From: Nocardioides jensenii JCM 1364 = NBRC 14755
GTDB taxonomy: Bacteria; Actinomycetota; Actinomycetes; Propionibacteriales; Nocardioidaceae
Direction of reading: 5' to 3'
Assembly: GCF_001552535.1 (NCBI RefSeq)
Contig: NZ_BCRJ01000011.1
Coordinates: 1-64,000, forward strand
DNA: 64,000 nucleotides
Part shown: one piece after another, positions 55,954-64,000 of the stretch
Numbering within the stretch: the first letter of the stretch is position 1
Layout: each line of letters begins with the position of its first letter
Notes under the pieces: model-generated
Seen by the model: only the letters and a program-made list of their open reading frames with translations
Database searches by the model: none
Told to the model about the DNA's origin: nothing
Program-made: the position numbers and the translations under genes

Positions 55954-56662
55954 CCGCGATGGCCACTCAGACAACAACAGCCTGCGGCTCCGGCTCGTCG
56001 ACGACCAGCAGGACCAGCCCGCCGAGGCGGCTGCACCAGATGGCGAACTCACCGCCACGCAGGCCGCCGCGTTCGCCGCGCTGGTCGCCGATGCCAACCA
56101 GACCGCGGTCAGCTACACGCTTGACCAGATGAACGCCGAGCAGCTGCGGTCGCTCGCGATCGCACTGGCCACCCAGGTCAACGCCGCCGAGACCGCAACC
56201 GGGGAGGTGGCCGACGTCGGACCAGACGGCATCTGCGCGATCGCGATCGCCACAGCCGCGCAGCCCTTCGGCACCACCCGCGACGCGGTGCTCAGCGCCG
56301 ACCGCCACCGCGCGGTGACCGACGCCCGCGCCGTGGCCATGACGGCAGCCCGGCGCGGAGGCCTGACCCTGCCGGCGATCGCGGCCTACTTCGGCAAGGA
56401 CCACACCAGCGTCATGTACGCCCAGAACAAGGTCGCGAACAACCCTCGGCTCAACGCAGTGTGCTCCCGCATCGTCGACCAACTCGATGAGCACTACGCG
56501 GAGCCGACCCGCATCCCCGCCGAGGACCCCGCCGCCCCCGGGAGCGGGCGCAGCACAACGCTGCAGCTGGCCGCCCTCGACCAGGCCCACAACGAGACCG
56601 CCCGTCGGCAGCAGGACGAAGACGGCCAGCGGCTCGCGGTCTCGGCCGCGCCCGCCAGATAG
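55880..56662 (+). CDS. DnaA domain-IV-like DNA-binding protein
   Basis: The coding frame contains AVAMTAARRGGLTLPAIAAY then FGKDHTSVMYAQNKV, the DnaA C-terminal helix-turn-helix with the DHTS signature that contacts DnaA boxes; there is no AAA+ domain. About 90 helical residues precede it. The start is puzzling: the best ATG with ribosome-binding site (55959, AAAGGTGG) is in another frame, and the only in-frame ATG (55880) overlaps the previous gene. A one-base indel near 55960-55990 would explain this. A role in element replication or ori recognition is inference. Confidence 0.7.
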   Translation: MNWPRPPPNPTTPSPTTTTFTKGGSRDGHSDNNSLRLRLVDDQQDQPAEAAAPDGELTATQAAAFAALVADANQTAVSYTLDQMNAEQLRSLAIALATQVNAAETATGEVADVGPDGICAIAIATAAQPFGTTRDAVLSADRHRAVTDARAVAMTAARRGGLTLPAIAAYFGKDHTSVMYAQNKVANNPRLNAVCSRIVDQLDEHYAEPTRIPAEDPAAPGSGRSTTLQLAALDQAHNETARRQQDEDGQRLAVSAAPAR

Positions 56663-56678
56663 GGCAGGGCCGAGCGCG

Positions 56679-56975
56679 ATGCTGAACCGGGACCAGCAGA
56701 ACTTGCTGGGCGCACTGGGCTCCGCAATGGCAGCCGACGCTCTCCTCGACAGCCTCCGCGACCGCGGGACACTGGAAGGCGGCCGTTCCGCACCGCAGGC
56801 AGGCTGCTGGATCAACTACAACCGCAAGGCGGTCTGGCTCGAAGACCACTCGGGGTTCTCCGAGGCGACGATGAAGGCAGCCGGCACTGACAAGGAGACC
56901 TGGCGCCGTATCCGGCCGAAGGTCGTGTTGGAAGGTGGCTTGGGGAGGCGGCGATCGCCGGTGCTCTTCCGCTAA
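56679..56975 (+). CDS. Hypothetical protein at end of the conjugation region
   Basis: 98 aa from ATG 56679 (MLNRDQQNLLGALGSAM). Helical start, then CWINYNRKAVWLEDHSGFSE and RRIRPKVVLEGG. No family recognised. It follows the DnaA-like gene by 16 nt and precedes a long non-coding stretch. Confidence 0.5.
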   Translation: MLNRDQQNLLGALGSAMAADALLDSLRDRGTLEGGRSAPQAGCWINYNRKAVWLEDHSGFSEATMKAAGTDKETWRRIRPKVVLEGGLGRRRSPVLFR

Positions 56976-57659
56976 ATCGTCGATGACGAGCCTGTGGACC
57001 TGCTCGAGCTTCTCGACCGGCAGCCAGCGGCGCCTGCCGTGCTGACCCAGTCCGCCGCCATCCAGGCCGGCGATTCGATGCAGGCAACCCGAAGCCCCGC
57101 TGCACTTCGCCCAGTTTGCAGCGGCGTCCCTGCGCCCCTGTGCTTCGACGGTGAGGCCTCGTTCAGCCCGACATCGAAGGCTATTCGCGGCTCAGTCGGA
57201 GATCAGCGAGGAGGGATTGTCTTAGCACGTCCCTCCGCGCTCGAGATGGCAGATGGCTTTGAGGTGTGCCACCGCGGCTCGGTGACCTACAGGCACCGCC
57301 CAGAGCGGCTTCTTCTTGCGCGAACGTGCTCTGCAAGGACTACGCGGAGTTGCGACGCTTGCTCTCGTTCTCTCATGCCTTCTTCTGACCCATGGCGGTC
57401 TATTTGTCCTCTGTGTTGCACCTACTTGAGGTAAGGCGCAGTCGCCAACGCCTCGCCACTCGTCCAAGGGGCTGGATTGGGGCGCGCTCCCACAATCCGT
57501 CGGACCTGGCGGATATGGTCATGAACGCGACTTTGGCTCAGGCAGTGAGCCGCTGTTTGTCGTCACCATGGAGGGAGGCGCCGGTGTCCGGGGCCAGCTA
57601 CACGTTCGCCGTTTCCGCTGGCGAGGATGGCACGTGATCGGTAGCGGGGGGATGAGCCG
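56976..57659. other. 684-bp stretch without a clear gene, upstream of gajA
   Basis: Lower GC than its surroundings. Short ORFs on both strands (for example 56994-57434 plus) have poor codon use and no start signals. Gene-remnant-like sequence may lie on the minus strand at 56970-57080. No tRNA or attachment repeat was recognised, though this is a plausible boundary of the conjugative element. The gajA promoter must lie in its last part. Confidence 0.4.
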
Positions 57660-59444
57660 ATGATGTTGCGACGACTCAGCATCAGGAACTTCCGCGGGAT
57701 CAAGTCCTGCGACTGGTCCATAGACCAGCGTCTGATCGCCATGGTCGGGCCCGGCGACAGTGCTAAGACCACACTGCTCGACGCCGTTGGCTTGGTCCTA
57801 AGTCCGAACTACAGCCCGCAGTTCACCGATGCGGACTTCTTCAATTTGGATATGTCGGCGCCCCTCACGATTGAAGCCGTCATCACGGAGCTGCCGGACT
57901 CGTTCGTCAAGGAGAGTCAGCTGGGCAAGGAGCGCTCTGGCCTGAAGTCAGACGGCACCCTGGTTCATGACCCACTCGACGACGCCGAGGAGTGCCTGGT
58001 CATCCGGTTGACGGTGACCCGTGAACTCGAGCCGACGTGGGAGGTCGTGCGACCGGGCTCGGATGAGACCCGTGGGATCACCGCTTCTCAGCGGCGCCAA
58101 CTCGGCTTCTTTCGTTTGGGGGAGCGGCCGGACTTCCATCTGCGGTGGGCGCGCGGGTCAGCGCTCTCGGGCCTTACTGAAGGGAGTGATGGTGCATCGT
58201 CGGTCATTCTCGACGCGCAACGCGAGGCACGCCGTGCCGTCTTCGACGCTGAGTCGAACCCGCTTCACGCGGCGGCAGGGACGGCCCAGTCGTCGGCCAC
58301 CAAGCTCGGCATTTCCCCGTTCACGAAACTGCGACCCGGGCTGGAGCCAGGCACCGCTGCATCCGCCCACGCCCTGATGCTCCACGACGGCGAGGTTCCG
58401 TTGTCGAGTTACGGCCTCGGCACCCGTCGCCTCACGAGCCTTTCTGTCCAGGACCAGGCCATGGCTGGCGGGTCGATCATCGGTATCGATGAACTTGAAC
58501 ACGGCCTGGAACCGCATCGCCTGGCGCACGTCCTGCGCTACCTCAAGAGGCGAGCGGATGACCAGCACCTGCAAGTCATCCTGACGACGCACTCCCCGAT
58601 CACGGTTGAGACCCTCGAAGTGCAGCACCTCGCGGTGATTCGTACGGACGGCGGCACGACGTCCTGCCGCGCCGTCCCGGACCACTTGGAGAATGCTCAA
58701 GGGGCCTTCCGCTCCGCCCCTTCGGCGCTATTGGGACGCCGCGCAATCGTCGGAGAGGGGGCAACCGAAGTTGGCTTCCTGCGCGGTCTGATCCGTCATT
58801 GGGATGAGCTGCGCCTTGCGGTCGAACTAAGTCTGGTCTCAGCGATCGGCACCGTGATCGTCAACGGCAGCGGAGGCACGCAACCGACACAGCGCGCCCG
58901 CAACTTTCAGAGCCTCGGCTATCCAAGCCTGCTCCTCATGGACAACGATGACCGAACGGTTGACGACGAGGTCGCTTCGGCTGTGGCTGACGGGGTTGTG
59001 GCCGAACGATGGTCCTACGGTCGGGCGCTTGAAGATGAGGTTGTGCAATCACTCACGGTCGAGGGCTTGCAGGCTCTCCTCGATCTCGCCATCGAACTTC
59101 GCGGGGAGGAGTCGATCCGTGCATCGGTCGGCGCCAAGCTCGGTGACGCACAGCTGACGGGGACCGATCTTGCGCAGTGGCAGACTGAAGCAGCGGTTGA
59201 CGAGAGCGGTCTCCGCGACGCGGTCGCCGCCGCAGCCAAGGGAACAAAGAGTAAGGGCAACGCCTGGTTCAAGCGTGAAGATGCTGGCGAGTCGTTGGCG
59301 GCAGTCGTGATGACGGACTCGGGCAACCTCGAAGGCACCGCACTGATGAACATCATCGGTCGCGTCCAGGAGTTCGCCTACTACGAAGCCCCCGTCCCAG
59401 ACGCGGCAGCCGAGCAGCAGACGGCCGAGACAGCCGATGCCTGA
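57660..59444 (+). CDS. gajA: Gabija GajA, OLD-family ATPase-TOPRIM nuclease
   Basis: 594 aa from ATG 57660 (ATG 57663 also possible). ABC-type ATPase: LRRLSIRNFRGIKSC, Walker A MVGPGDSAKTTLLDAV, in which Ala replaces the usual Gly before Lys, signature-like LSSYGLGTRRLTSLS, Walker B IIGIDELEHGLEPHRL, and TTHSPITVE. TOPRIM domain from about residue 360: AIVGEGATEVGFLRGL with the acidic Glu, and LLMDNDDRTVDDE with the DxD pair. GajA is a sequence-specific nicking nuclease that nucleotides hold in check; phage nucleotide depletion releases it. Length is close to known GajA. Confidence 0.92.
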   Translation: MMLRRLSIRNFRGIKSCDWSIDQRLIAMVGPGDSAKTTLLDAVGLVLSPNYSPQFTDADFFNLDMSAPLTIEAVITELPDSFVKESQLGKERSGLKSDGTLVHDPLDDAEECLVIRLTVTRELEPTWEVVRPGSDETRGITASQRRQLGFFRLGERPDFHLRWARGSALSGLTEGSDGASSVILDAQREARRAVFDAESNPLHAAAGTAQSSATKLGISPFTKLRPGLEPGTAASAHALMLHDGEVPLSSYGLGTRRLTSLSVQDQAMAGGSIIGIDELEHGLEPHRLAHVLRYLKRRADDQHLQVILTTHSPITVETLEVQHLAVIRTDGGTTSCRAVPDHLENAQGAFRSAPSALLGRRAIVGEGATEVGFLRGLIRHWDELRLAVELSLVSAIGTVIVNGSGGTQPTQRARNFQSLGYPSLLLMDNDDRTVDDEVASAVADGVVAERWSYGRALEDEVVQSLTVEGLQALLDLAIELRGEESIRASVGAKLGDAQLTGTDLAQWQTEAAVDESGLRDAVAAAAKGTKSKGNAWFKREDAGESLAAVVMTDSGNLEGTALMNIIGRVQEFAYYEAPVPDAAAEQQTAETADA

Positions 59445-60909
59445 CGACCCTTCCCTGGAGGATGGTGTCAGAGCGATACGCGAGGGGATGCCATGCTCGG
59501 TGTCGCTCCCTGCGGGATGTGGAAAGACCGAGCTCATCGCCGCTGTTGTCGCGGCAACGGCAGCCGACGGCGGTACAGCTCTCGTCCTCACCCACACCCA
59601 TGCCGGTGTCGACGCACTTCGGCGGCGTATGGCCAAGTTCGAGGTCCCACGGGATCAGGTAGTTGTTCGGACCATCGACTCTTGGGCCTTCGACCTGATC
59701 AGTCACTTCCCGCTCCTCGCCGAACTCGACGTCCCGCCATCACCCGACTGGAACCGATCGGCCGAGTATCACCGAGGCGCGGCCACGGCCGCGCAGTCCC
59801 AGGCAGTGCGCAAGATGTTGCGTCTGAGCTACGACATGGTGCTTGTTGATGAGTATCAGGACTGCCTCATCGACCAGCATGGTCTCGTCGTCGCCGTCGC
59901 ACAGGCAGTGCCAACAACTGTCCTCGGTGATCCTCTGCAGAGCCTGTTCAACTTCGGCGGGAACCAGCCGGTGGATTGGGCGATCCACGTGCTGCCCACT
60001 TTCCCCCTCGTCGAAGTCGACTATCGGCCGCGGCGTTGGCCCGAGAACGAAGCGCTCGGCACCTGGCTGGTCGAGATCCGGGAGAACTTGCTGCAGGGCC
60101 GGCCGATCGACTTCTCGACTGCCCCCATCGCCTTAGTGCGACGCGACGATGCACGAACGTTCGTGAGGGTCTGCTTCCGTGCCTTGAAACTCGACGGCGC
60201 CGTCGCAGTCCTCGGCCAATTCCGCAACGATTGCGTCAGCGCCGCCTCCAACCTGCAGGGCACCTACTCGGTCATGGAGGCGATCGACGAGAAGGTCCCC
60301 GCCAAGCTGGCGAGCACCATCGACACCAAGCCTGCCGCCCAAGTGGCGAAGGCGCTCGTGGACTTCGCGATCAACGCCTCGGCCGGACTGGCGGGGCACA
60401 TCCCCAGCGCTAAACGAGTTCGGCTTGGAAATGGCCAGACGTTCACGACGACCAAGGATGAGCTCAAGAGCGCGTATGCCGCGATCAACAACGTTCGATC
60501 GAAGGTATCGCCGACTGCAATCCGTGCGGCGTTGACTGAGATCGCCGCGCTACCTGGCGTCACCATCCATTGCCGGGAAGCCTGGTACGAGGTCACTCGG
60601 TCGATCGCCGTCGCAGAGACCGACGACTGCACTGTCGCTGAGGCACTTCTGCTGACTCGGAATCACGCCCGAGTTGCTGGCCGGCGACCGAGCGACCGCA
60701 TCGTGACCAGGCCCCTTCTTGCAAAAGGTCTGGAGTACGACCACGTCGTGATCCTAGATCCCAGCCGCTACTCGGCTCAGGAGCTCTACGTGGCGCTGTC
60801 GCGGGGAGCACGGTCGGTGACCGTAATCGCCGAGAGCCCAGTCCTGGCGGCCCGTCGTATGGCCGGAGGCTCCCCTGAAGAGAGCGTCCCGCCGATCCGA
60901 GCCAGCTGA
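59437..60909 (+). CDS. gajB: Gabija GajB, UvrD-like helicase
   Basis: 490 aa, overlapping gajA by 8 nt. SF1 motifs: Walker A SLPAGCGKTELIAAV, motif Ia LTHTHAGVDALRRR, motif II MVLVDEYQDC, motif III VLGDPLQSLFNFGG, motif VI-like ELYVALSRGARSVTVI. Length and motif set match GajB, the partner of GajA in Gabija complexes. The pair is complete and in the usual order. Confidence 0.92.
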   Translation: MPDDPSLEDGVRAIREGMPCSVSLPAGCGKTELIAAVVAATAADGGTALVLTHTHAGVDALRRRMAKFEVPRDQVVVRTIDSWAFDLISHFPLLAELDVPPSPDWNRSAEYHRGAATAAQSQAVRKMLRLSYDMVLVDEYQDCLIDQHGLVVAVAQAVPTTVLGDPLQSLFNFGGNQPVDWAIHVLPTFPLVEVDYRPRRWPENEALGTWLVEIRENLLQGRPIDFSTAPIALVRRDDARTFVRVCFRALKLDGAVAVLGQFRNDCVSAASNLQGTYSVMEAIDEKVPAKLASTIDTKPAAQVAKALVDFAINASAGLAGHIPSAKRVRLGNGQTFTTTKDELKSAYAAINNVRSKVSPTAIRAALTEIAALPGVTIHCREAWYEVTRSIAVAETDDCTVAEALLLTRNHARVAGRRPSDRIVTRPLLAKGLEYDHVVILDPSRYSAQELYVALSRGARSVTVIAESPVLAARRMAGGSPEESVPPIRAS

Positions 60910-60914
60910 CAGGT

Positions 60915-62138
60915 CTAACCGGTTGGGCCAGTGAGACCGTCGAACAACCCTGCCTGCTCGGCTCGGTCACCCTTGGTCTCCTGCGACAACGGTGCGGTCA
61001 GCACCTTGTCGACCGGCCCCTGCACGCCAAACTGGCCGCGCAGGAACGCTGCGATCAGGTGGACCTGACGCTCGGTCGCCTGGCTCATGTGCAGCCGACC
61101 CTGCAGGGCGACCGTGAGATCGCGTCGTCGTACCAGGCGCTCGAACAGTAGGGCGTCCATCTGCCGCGGCAGGTTGGCCGTGGTCGCGGCGTCAGCGGCG
61201 AGACGCGAGATGAGCTCGAGCAGTGGGTCGGCGTAGTCCGGTGCCAGTGGGAGGAACGCCCCCATGGCACCAGTGCGTACGTCTGCTGGGGCGTCGAGGG
61301 AGTTGAGGATCTTAGCCACGTACTCGTCGACCCGCTCGGCCTGCTTACGCATGGCGTAGTACGGGACGTCGCCGGTCGCAAGGCGCGCTGTGGCGATCTC
61401 CTGGAACGTTGCCGCGTCCATCGTGTTCGCCTCGCCCGCGATGATCGCCAGGTTCAAGGTCACGATGGAGATGGCCTCTGCGAAGAACCACCGTGCGGCC
61501 TTGGTGGCTTCCGCGTGGGTCTCAGGCGGCCAGGCCTTGCTCAGCTCGCGGATCAAGCCCAGGGTGCGCTTGACGGCGTCGAAGGGCTCGAGGAACCAGA
61601 CCTCGGACACCAGGAACCAGAAGCCGCGCTCCAACATGGCATCGGACTTCACGAACGCCAGCACTTCCTTGCGCAGCAAGGCGATCGTTACACCCTGAGA
61701 GCCGACGTCGTCGACGCTGCCGATGGCGAGCCGCTTCTCGCGCGAGGCCAGGTCATCCATGTGCTGGATGGTCACGCCGAGCCGTCGGCAAGCGTCGCGG
61801 GTGGCCGTGGTGGTCTTGAACGCCGTCGTGATCTCACCTCGGTCGGCGCCGACGAGCTCGCGGAGACCACGACTCCACAGGGCACGGTCGAGCGGACGTG
61901 GGGTGCTCTTGGAGGTGCCGGTCTTCACCTCGCCGATCTGCTTGTGGAGCGTCAGCGCCTGGCTGAAGGCGTAGCCCAAGACGTCGAGGTCGGTGACGGT
62001 CGAGACCTCGGAGCCAAAGCGGTGCTGCAGGTCGACTCCACGACGTACGTAGAAGCCGTCCCAGAACCAGGCCTGGGCCACCCGAATCTCGGCCAGGACT
62101 CCGGCATCAAGCCCAGGGGTCGTCGCGGCGCGCGGCAC
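60915..62138 (-). CDS. PD-(D/E)XK-like nuclease of an unnamed two-gene module
   Basis: 407 aa from GTG 62138, chosen for AAGGAG 7 nt upstream; it overlaps the end of the partner gene by 32 nt in another frame. N-terminal region (residues about 10-75): VLAEIRVAQAWFWDGFY, then TDLDVLGYAF and HKQIGEVKTG, the D-x-D...E-x-K arrangement of restriction-like nucleases. The remaining 320 residues are helical with no motif I recognise. Convergent with gajB, 5 nt apart. Likely a defence gene. Confidence 0.7.
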   Translation of the reverse strand: MPRAATTPGLDAGVLAEIRVAQAWFWDGFYVRRGVDLQHRFGSEVSTVTDLDVLGYAFSQALTLHKQIGEVKTGTSKSTPRPLDRALWSRGLRELVGADRGEITTAFKTTTATRDACRRLGVTIQHMDDLASREKRLAIGSVDDVGSQGVTIALLRKEVLAFVKSDAMLERGFWFLVSEVWFLEPFDAVKRTLGLIRELSKAWPPETHAEATKAARWFFAEAISIVTLNLAIIAGEANTMDAATFQEIATARLATGDVPYYAMRKQAERVDEYVAKILNSLDAPADVRTGAMGAFLPLAPDYADPLLELISRLAADAATTANLPRQMDALLFERLVRRRDLTVALQGRLHMSQATERQVHLIAAFLRGQFGVQGPVDKVLTAPLSQETKGDRAEQAGLFDGLTGPTG

Positions 62139-63423
62139 GCTGCATCTCCTTCCGCAGCTCGTGGATGGAGGCGACCATGATCTCGTGAGAGGCCCCGAGG
62201 CTCTCCTTCGTCCGGCCATCCTCCGGCGTGATGAACGTAGCGGGTCGCTGCCCGCGGGTCAGGTCGGCAGTCCCAGACGTGTCGGTGATGCGACGGATCC
62301 AGGTGAGCGCGGACTCCGCGATCTCCGGCTTGACGAGACGCAGGAAGGCCCGGCCACCCTCGTTCGGCTCGACGGCGACGACGCCGGCGGCCTCCAGCAA
62401 GTGGTAGTCCGTGCCGATGTTGGTGGCGGGCCCCACGGTGCCCCTGCGCAGCAGCGCATTAACCAGAACAGCCGGGTCCTGGACCCGGCCACCACCTAGG
62501 GCCGCCGAGTCGCGACCGAAGAGAATGTGCGCGACGAACAGCTTCCGCAGGTGGAAGGCCTCGGTGGTCGTGCAGGCGTTGTCCTCTACCTCGAGGAGGG
62601 GCGAGAAGACGTACGTCGAGGAGGCGCCGGTGGCGGAACGAACGGTGGCTGCCTGGATGAGGCCGACGTTCGTGGCACTGCGGATGATTGCCGGGTTAGC
62701 GTTCAGCTTCGACAGGTGCAGGCCGGGCGTGGACAGCACCTGCTCGCTCATGCCCAGGAGCGCCTCGCGCTCGTTGGGCGGGAGCCCGCCAAGGAAGGTG
62801 GCGAGCGACAGCTGCTTCGTGCCCCAGACGTACGGACTAAACACCACCAGCTCGTTGAGCTCGTCGGACAGCGCGTCGAGGTTGAGGCCGACAGCGCGGG
62901 CCAGGCGCAATGCCTCGAGCGCTTCTGGCTCGGTGAAGCCCCGCTTGGTGATCTCCTGCAGGTGCTGGCTCGCCGCCAGTGGCGCGATCGCGCCGATCTC
63001 CACCGAGTGCAAGAAGGCCAGGTCTGAACGCTGCGGCCCGAGCGAGTCGAGCAGGGAGACCGTCTGCTCGGTCACCGTCGCCGAGACCCCGATGTACTCC
63101 TCGAGGTGAGAGATCCGCCCAGCCTGGTCGATGCGGTAGTCGATCAGGCCAGCTGCCTTGAGCGCCGGGAGGACGGTGTTGGTCAGCTCCAGGCCGCCGA
63201 GGCCGGCGTGCTTGGCGTAGCCAACGACGAGCTCGTGGGTGAGTACGACGAGGCTCTGGTGGCCCTTCAGGCGGGCCGCGAGGTCCATGGCCTTGCCGGT
63301 GAGCAGCAGGATCTCGACCTCGGCACGCACCAGGGGATCGGTGATCTTGTGGTCGTGCTGGTGGACGAAGACAACGGCACGCCCCAGCCGCTTGACCTCG
63401 TCGCGACGCTTCTCGTCGTCCAC
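62107..63423 (-). CDS. Partner protein of the two-gene module, unknown
   Basis: 438 aa. N-terminal part looks like winged-helix repeats (VLTHELVVGYAKHAGLGGLE; LPALKAAGLIDYRI). The middle has LNELVVFSPYVWGTKQLSLA, and a second winged-helix-like unit follows (LVNALLRRGTVGPATNIGTD then YHLLEAAGVVAVE). No catalytic motif seen. Overlap with the nuclease gene indicates co-translation; a sensor or specificity role is inference. Confidence 0.65.
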   Translation of the reverse strand: MDDEKRRDEVKRLGRAVVFVHQHDHKITDPLVRAEVEILLLTGKAMDLAARLKGHQSLVVLTHELVVGYAKHAGLGGLELTNTVLPALKAAGLIDYRIDQAGRISHLEEYIGVSATVTEQTVSLLDSLGPQRSDLAFLHSVEIGAIAPLAASQHLQEITKRGFTEPEALEALRLARAVGLNLDALSDELNELVVFSPYVWGTKQLSLATFLGGLPPNEREALLGMSEQVLSTPGLHLSKLNANPAIIRSATNVGLIQAATVRSATGASSTYVFSPLLEVEDNACTTTEAFHLRKLFVAHILFGRDSAALGGGRVQDPAVLVNALLRRGTVGPATNIGTDYHLLEAAGVVAVEPNEGGRAFLRLVKPEIAESALTWIRRITDTSGTADLTRGQRPATFITPEDGRTKESLGASHEIMVASIHELRKEMQRAARRDDPWA

Positions 63424-63545
63424 CGGGTTCGACCCTCTGCTTCCTGCTCGGCGCTGGCGCCGCGTAGTCGTGTTCGCGACGAAGGTATCGCCGATCAGTT
63501 CATTCTGCCACAGAAAATGCTGGCATAGGGTGTAGATTCGGTTCC
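63424..63545. promoter_or_regulatory. Divergent promoter region
   Basis: 122 nt between divergent starts. On the plus strand TAGGGT (63526-63531) lies about 15 nt before the GTG at 63546, giving a short leader. The minus strand promoter is not resolved. Confidence 0.35.
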
Positions 63546-64000
63546 GTGACCGAGAAGACCGACATCATCAGCCAGCTCGAGGACCGTGGACTCATGGGCG
63601 CCTTGGCGTGGGCGTACACCTCCGCGGTGACCCGCACCCTCGACGACTACTCCGAGGATGCCGGGTACGACGCAGCTTGGCTGGGAAACACGCGCTTCAC
63701 CCTGTTCCGCGATCGCATCGATCGGGTGACTTCCTGTGGCAAGTACGCGCTCCACGTCGGAGCTGACTCCAGCGAGGGTCTGGATCTCGTCCATGCCGAG
63801 CTGACCGAGCGTGAAATTGAGACCATGCCCCAGTTGCCGCCGGATCTCGTTCGGCGTGCGGATCTCAACCACAGCCCCGGCTGGCGCATTGAGGACCTGC
63901 GTTTCCTGCTCGCCTCCTGCGCCTTCGGCAAGATCGACTCGCTTCCCTGGCCGCAGAAGAGTCCAACCAAGCAGTTGGTCGCCAAACAGCCGAACCCTGA
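63546..64000 (+). CDS. Hypothetical protein, cut by right edge
   Basis: GTG 63546 (VTEKTDIISQLEDRGLMGA); open to the edge, at least 151 aa. LGNTRFTLFRDRIDRVTSCG and SPGWRIEDLRFLLASCAFGK show no family I recognise. Divergent from the two-gene module and perhaps part of the same island. Confidence 0.6.
   Translation, partial: MTEKTDIISQLEDRGLMGALAWAYTSAVTRTLDDYSEDAGYDAAWLGNTRFTLFRDRIDRVTSCGKYALHVGADSSEGLDLVHAELTEREIETMPQLPPDLVRRADLNHSPGWRIEDLRFLLASCAFGKIDSLPWPQKSPTKQLVAKQPNP

Noticed and set aside
56994-57434. 146-codon ORF before gajA
   Set aside because: No ribosome-binding site, erratic composition rich in Ser, Arg and Cys, no recognisable segment.

Overview
This window is high-GC actinobacterial DNA. 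GTG starts, ATGA/GTGA gene overlaps, DUF1173, SCO6880-family and LysM-BTAD proteins fit Actinomycetota, and a Nocardioidaceae-like host is my guess. Most of it is a conjugative element (ICE or plasmid) flanked by defence genes. No integrase or relaxase for the element lies in the window, so its ends are not defined here.

Layout. Positions 1-6233 (minus) hold a PLD-SNF2 helicase, cut by the window edge, and a 1337-aa Eco57I-like DNA methyltransferase, a probable phage-defence pair. Positions 6381-28860 begin the conjugative element: DUF1173, a small gene, and a large N6-methylase/SNF2-helicase gene. That gene is split in two (7862-11212 and 24240-26711) by a 13.0-kb insertion. The insertion looks like a Tn554-family transposon. 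Two overlapping tyrosine recombinases (tnpA, tnpB) abut its right end. Its cargo is a nine-gene thiamine operon behind a TPP riboswitch (cytX-thiE-thiO-thiS-thiG-tenI-thiD-tenA-tenA2), a Nudix hydrolase, and a nested ISL3-family IS with inverted repeats and an 8-bp target duplication.

From 28971 to 41465 come an ArsR-like regulator, a lipoprotein, a secreted protein, a Tad (type IVc) pilus cluster (CpaB, TadZ, TadA, TadB, TadC, Flp-like pilin, three TadE/G-like proteins) and a LysM-BTAD protein, ending in a strong terminator. A sigma-70-like gene (41784) follows, then the type IV secretion genes: ParA-like, VirB2-like, VirB8-like, VirB6-like, SCO6880, VirB4, a secreted protein with two nuclease domains plus transglycosylase and CHAP domains, a small ATPase, a membrane protein, the VirD4/TraG coupling protein, DUF4913 and a DnaA-domain-IV protein. 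On the right flank is a Gabija pair (gajA, gajB), then a convergent two-gene module encoding a PD-(D/E)XK-like nuclease and a partner of unknown function, and a partial gene at the edge.

The most notable regulatory signal is a two-box sequence, TGTCCGAT-N15-TTGCYTTYBC, found five times with exactly the same spacing. All copies are on the plus strand and each sits before a transcription unit of the conjugative element: helicase, Tad pilus, ParA/VirB6, VirB4 and ATPase/VirD4. In three cases the start ATG lies 4 nt after the second box, which suggests leaderless mRNAs. I infer an element-specific promoter, perhaps read by the element's sigma-like protein, that ties the Tad pilus and the T4SS into one conjugation regulon.
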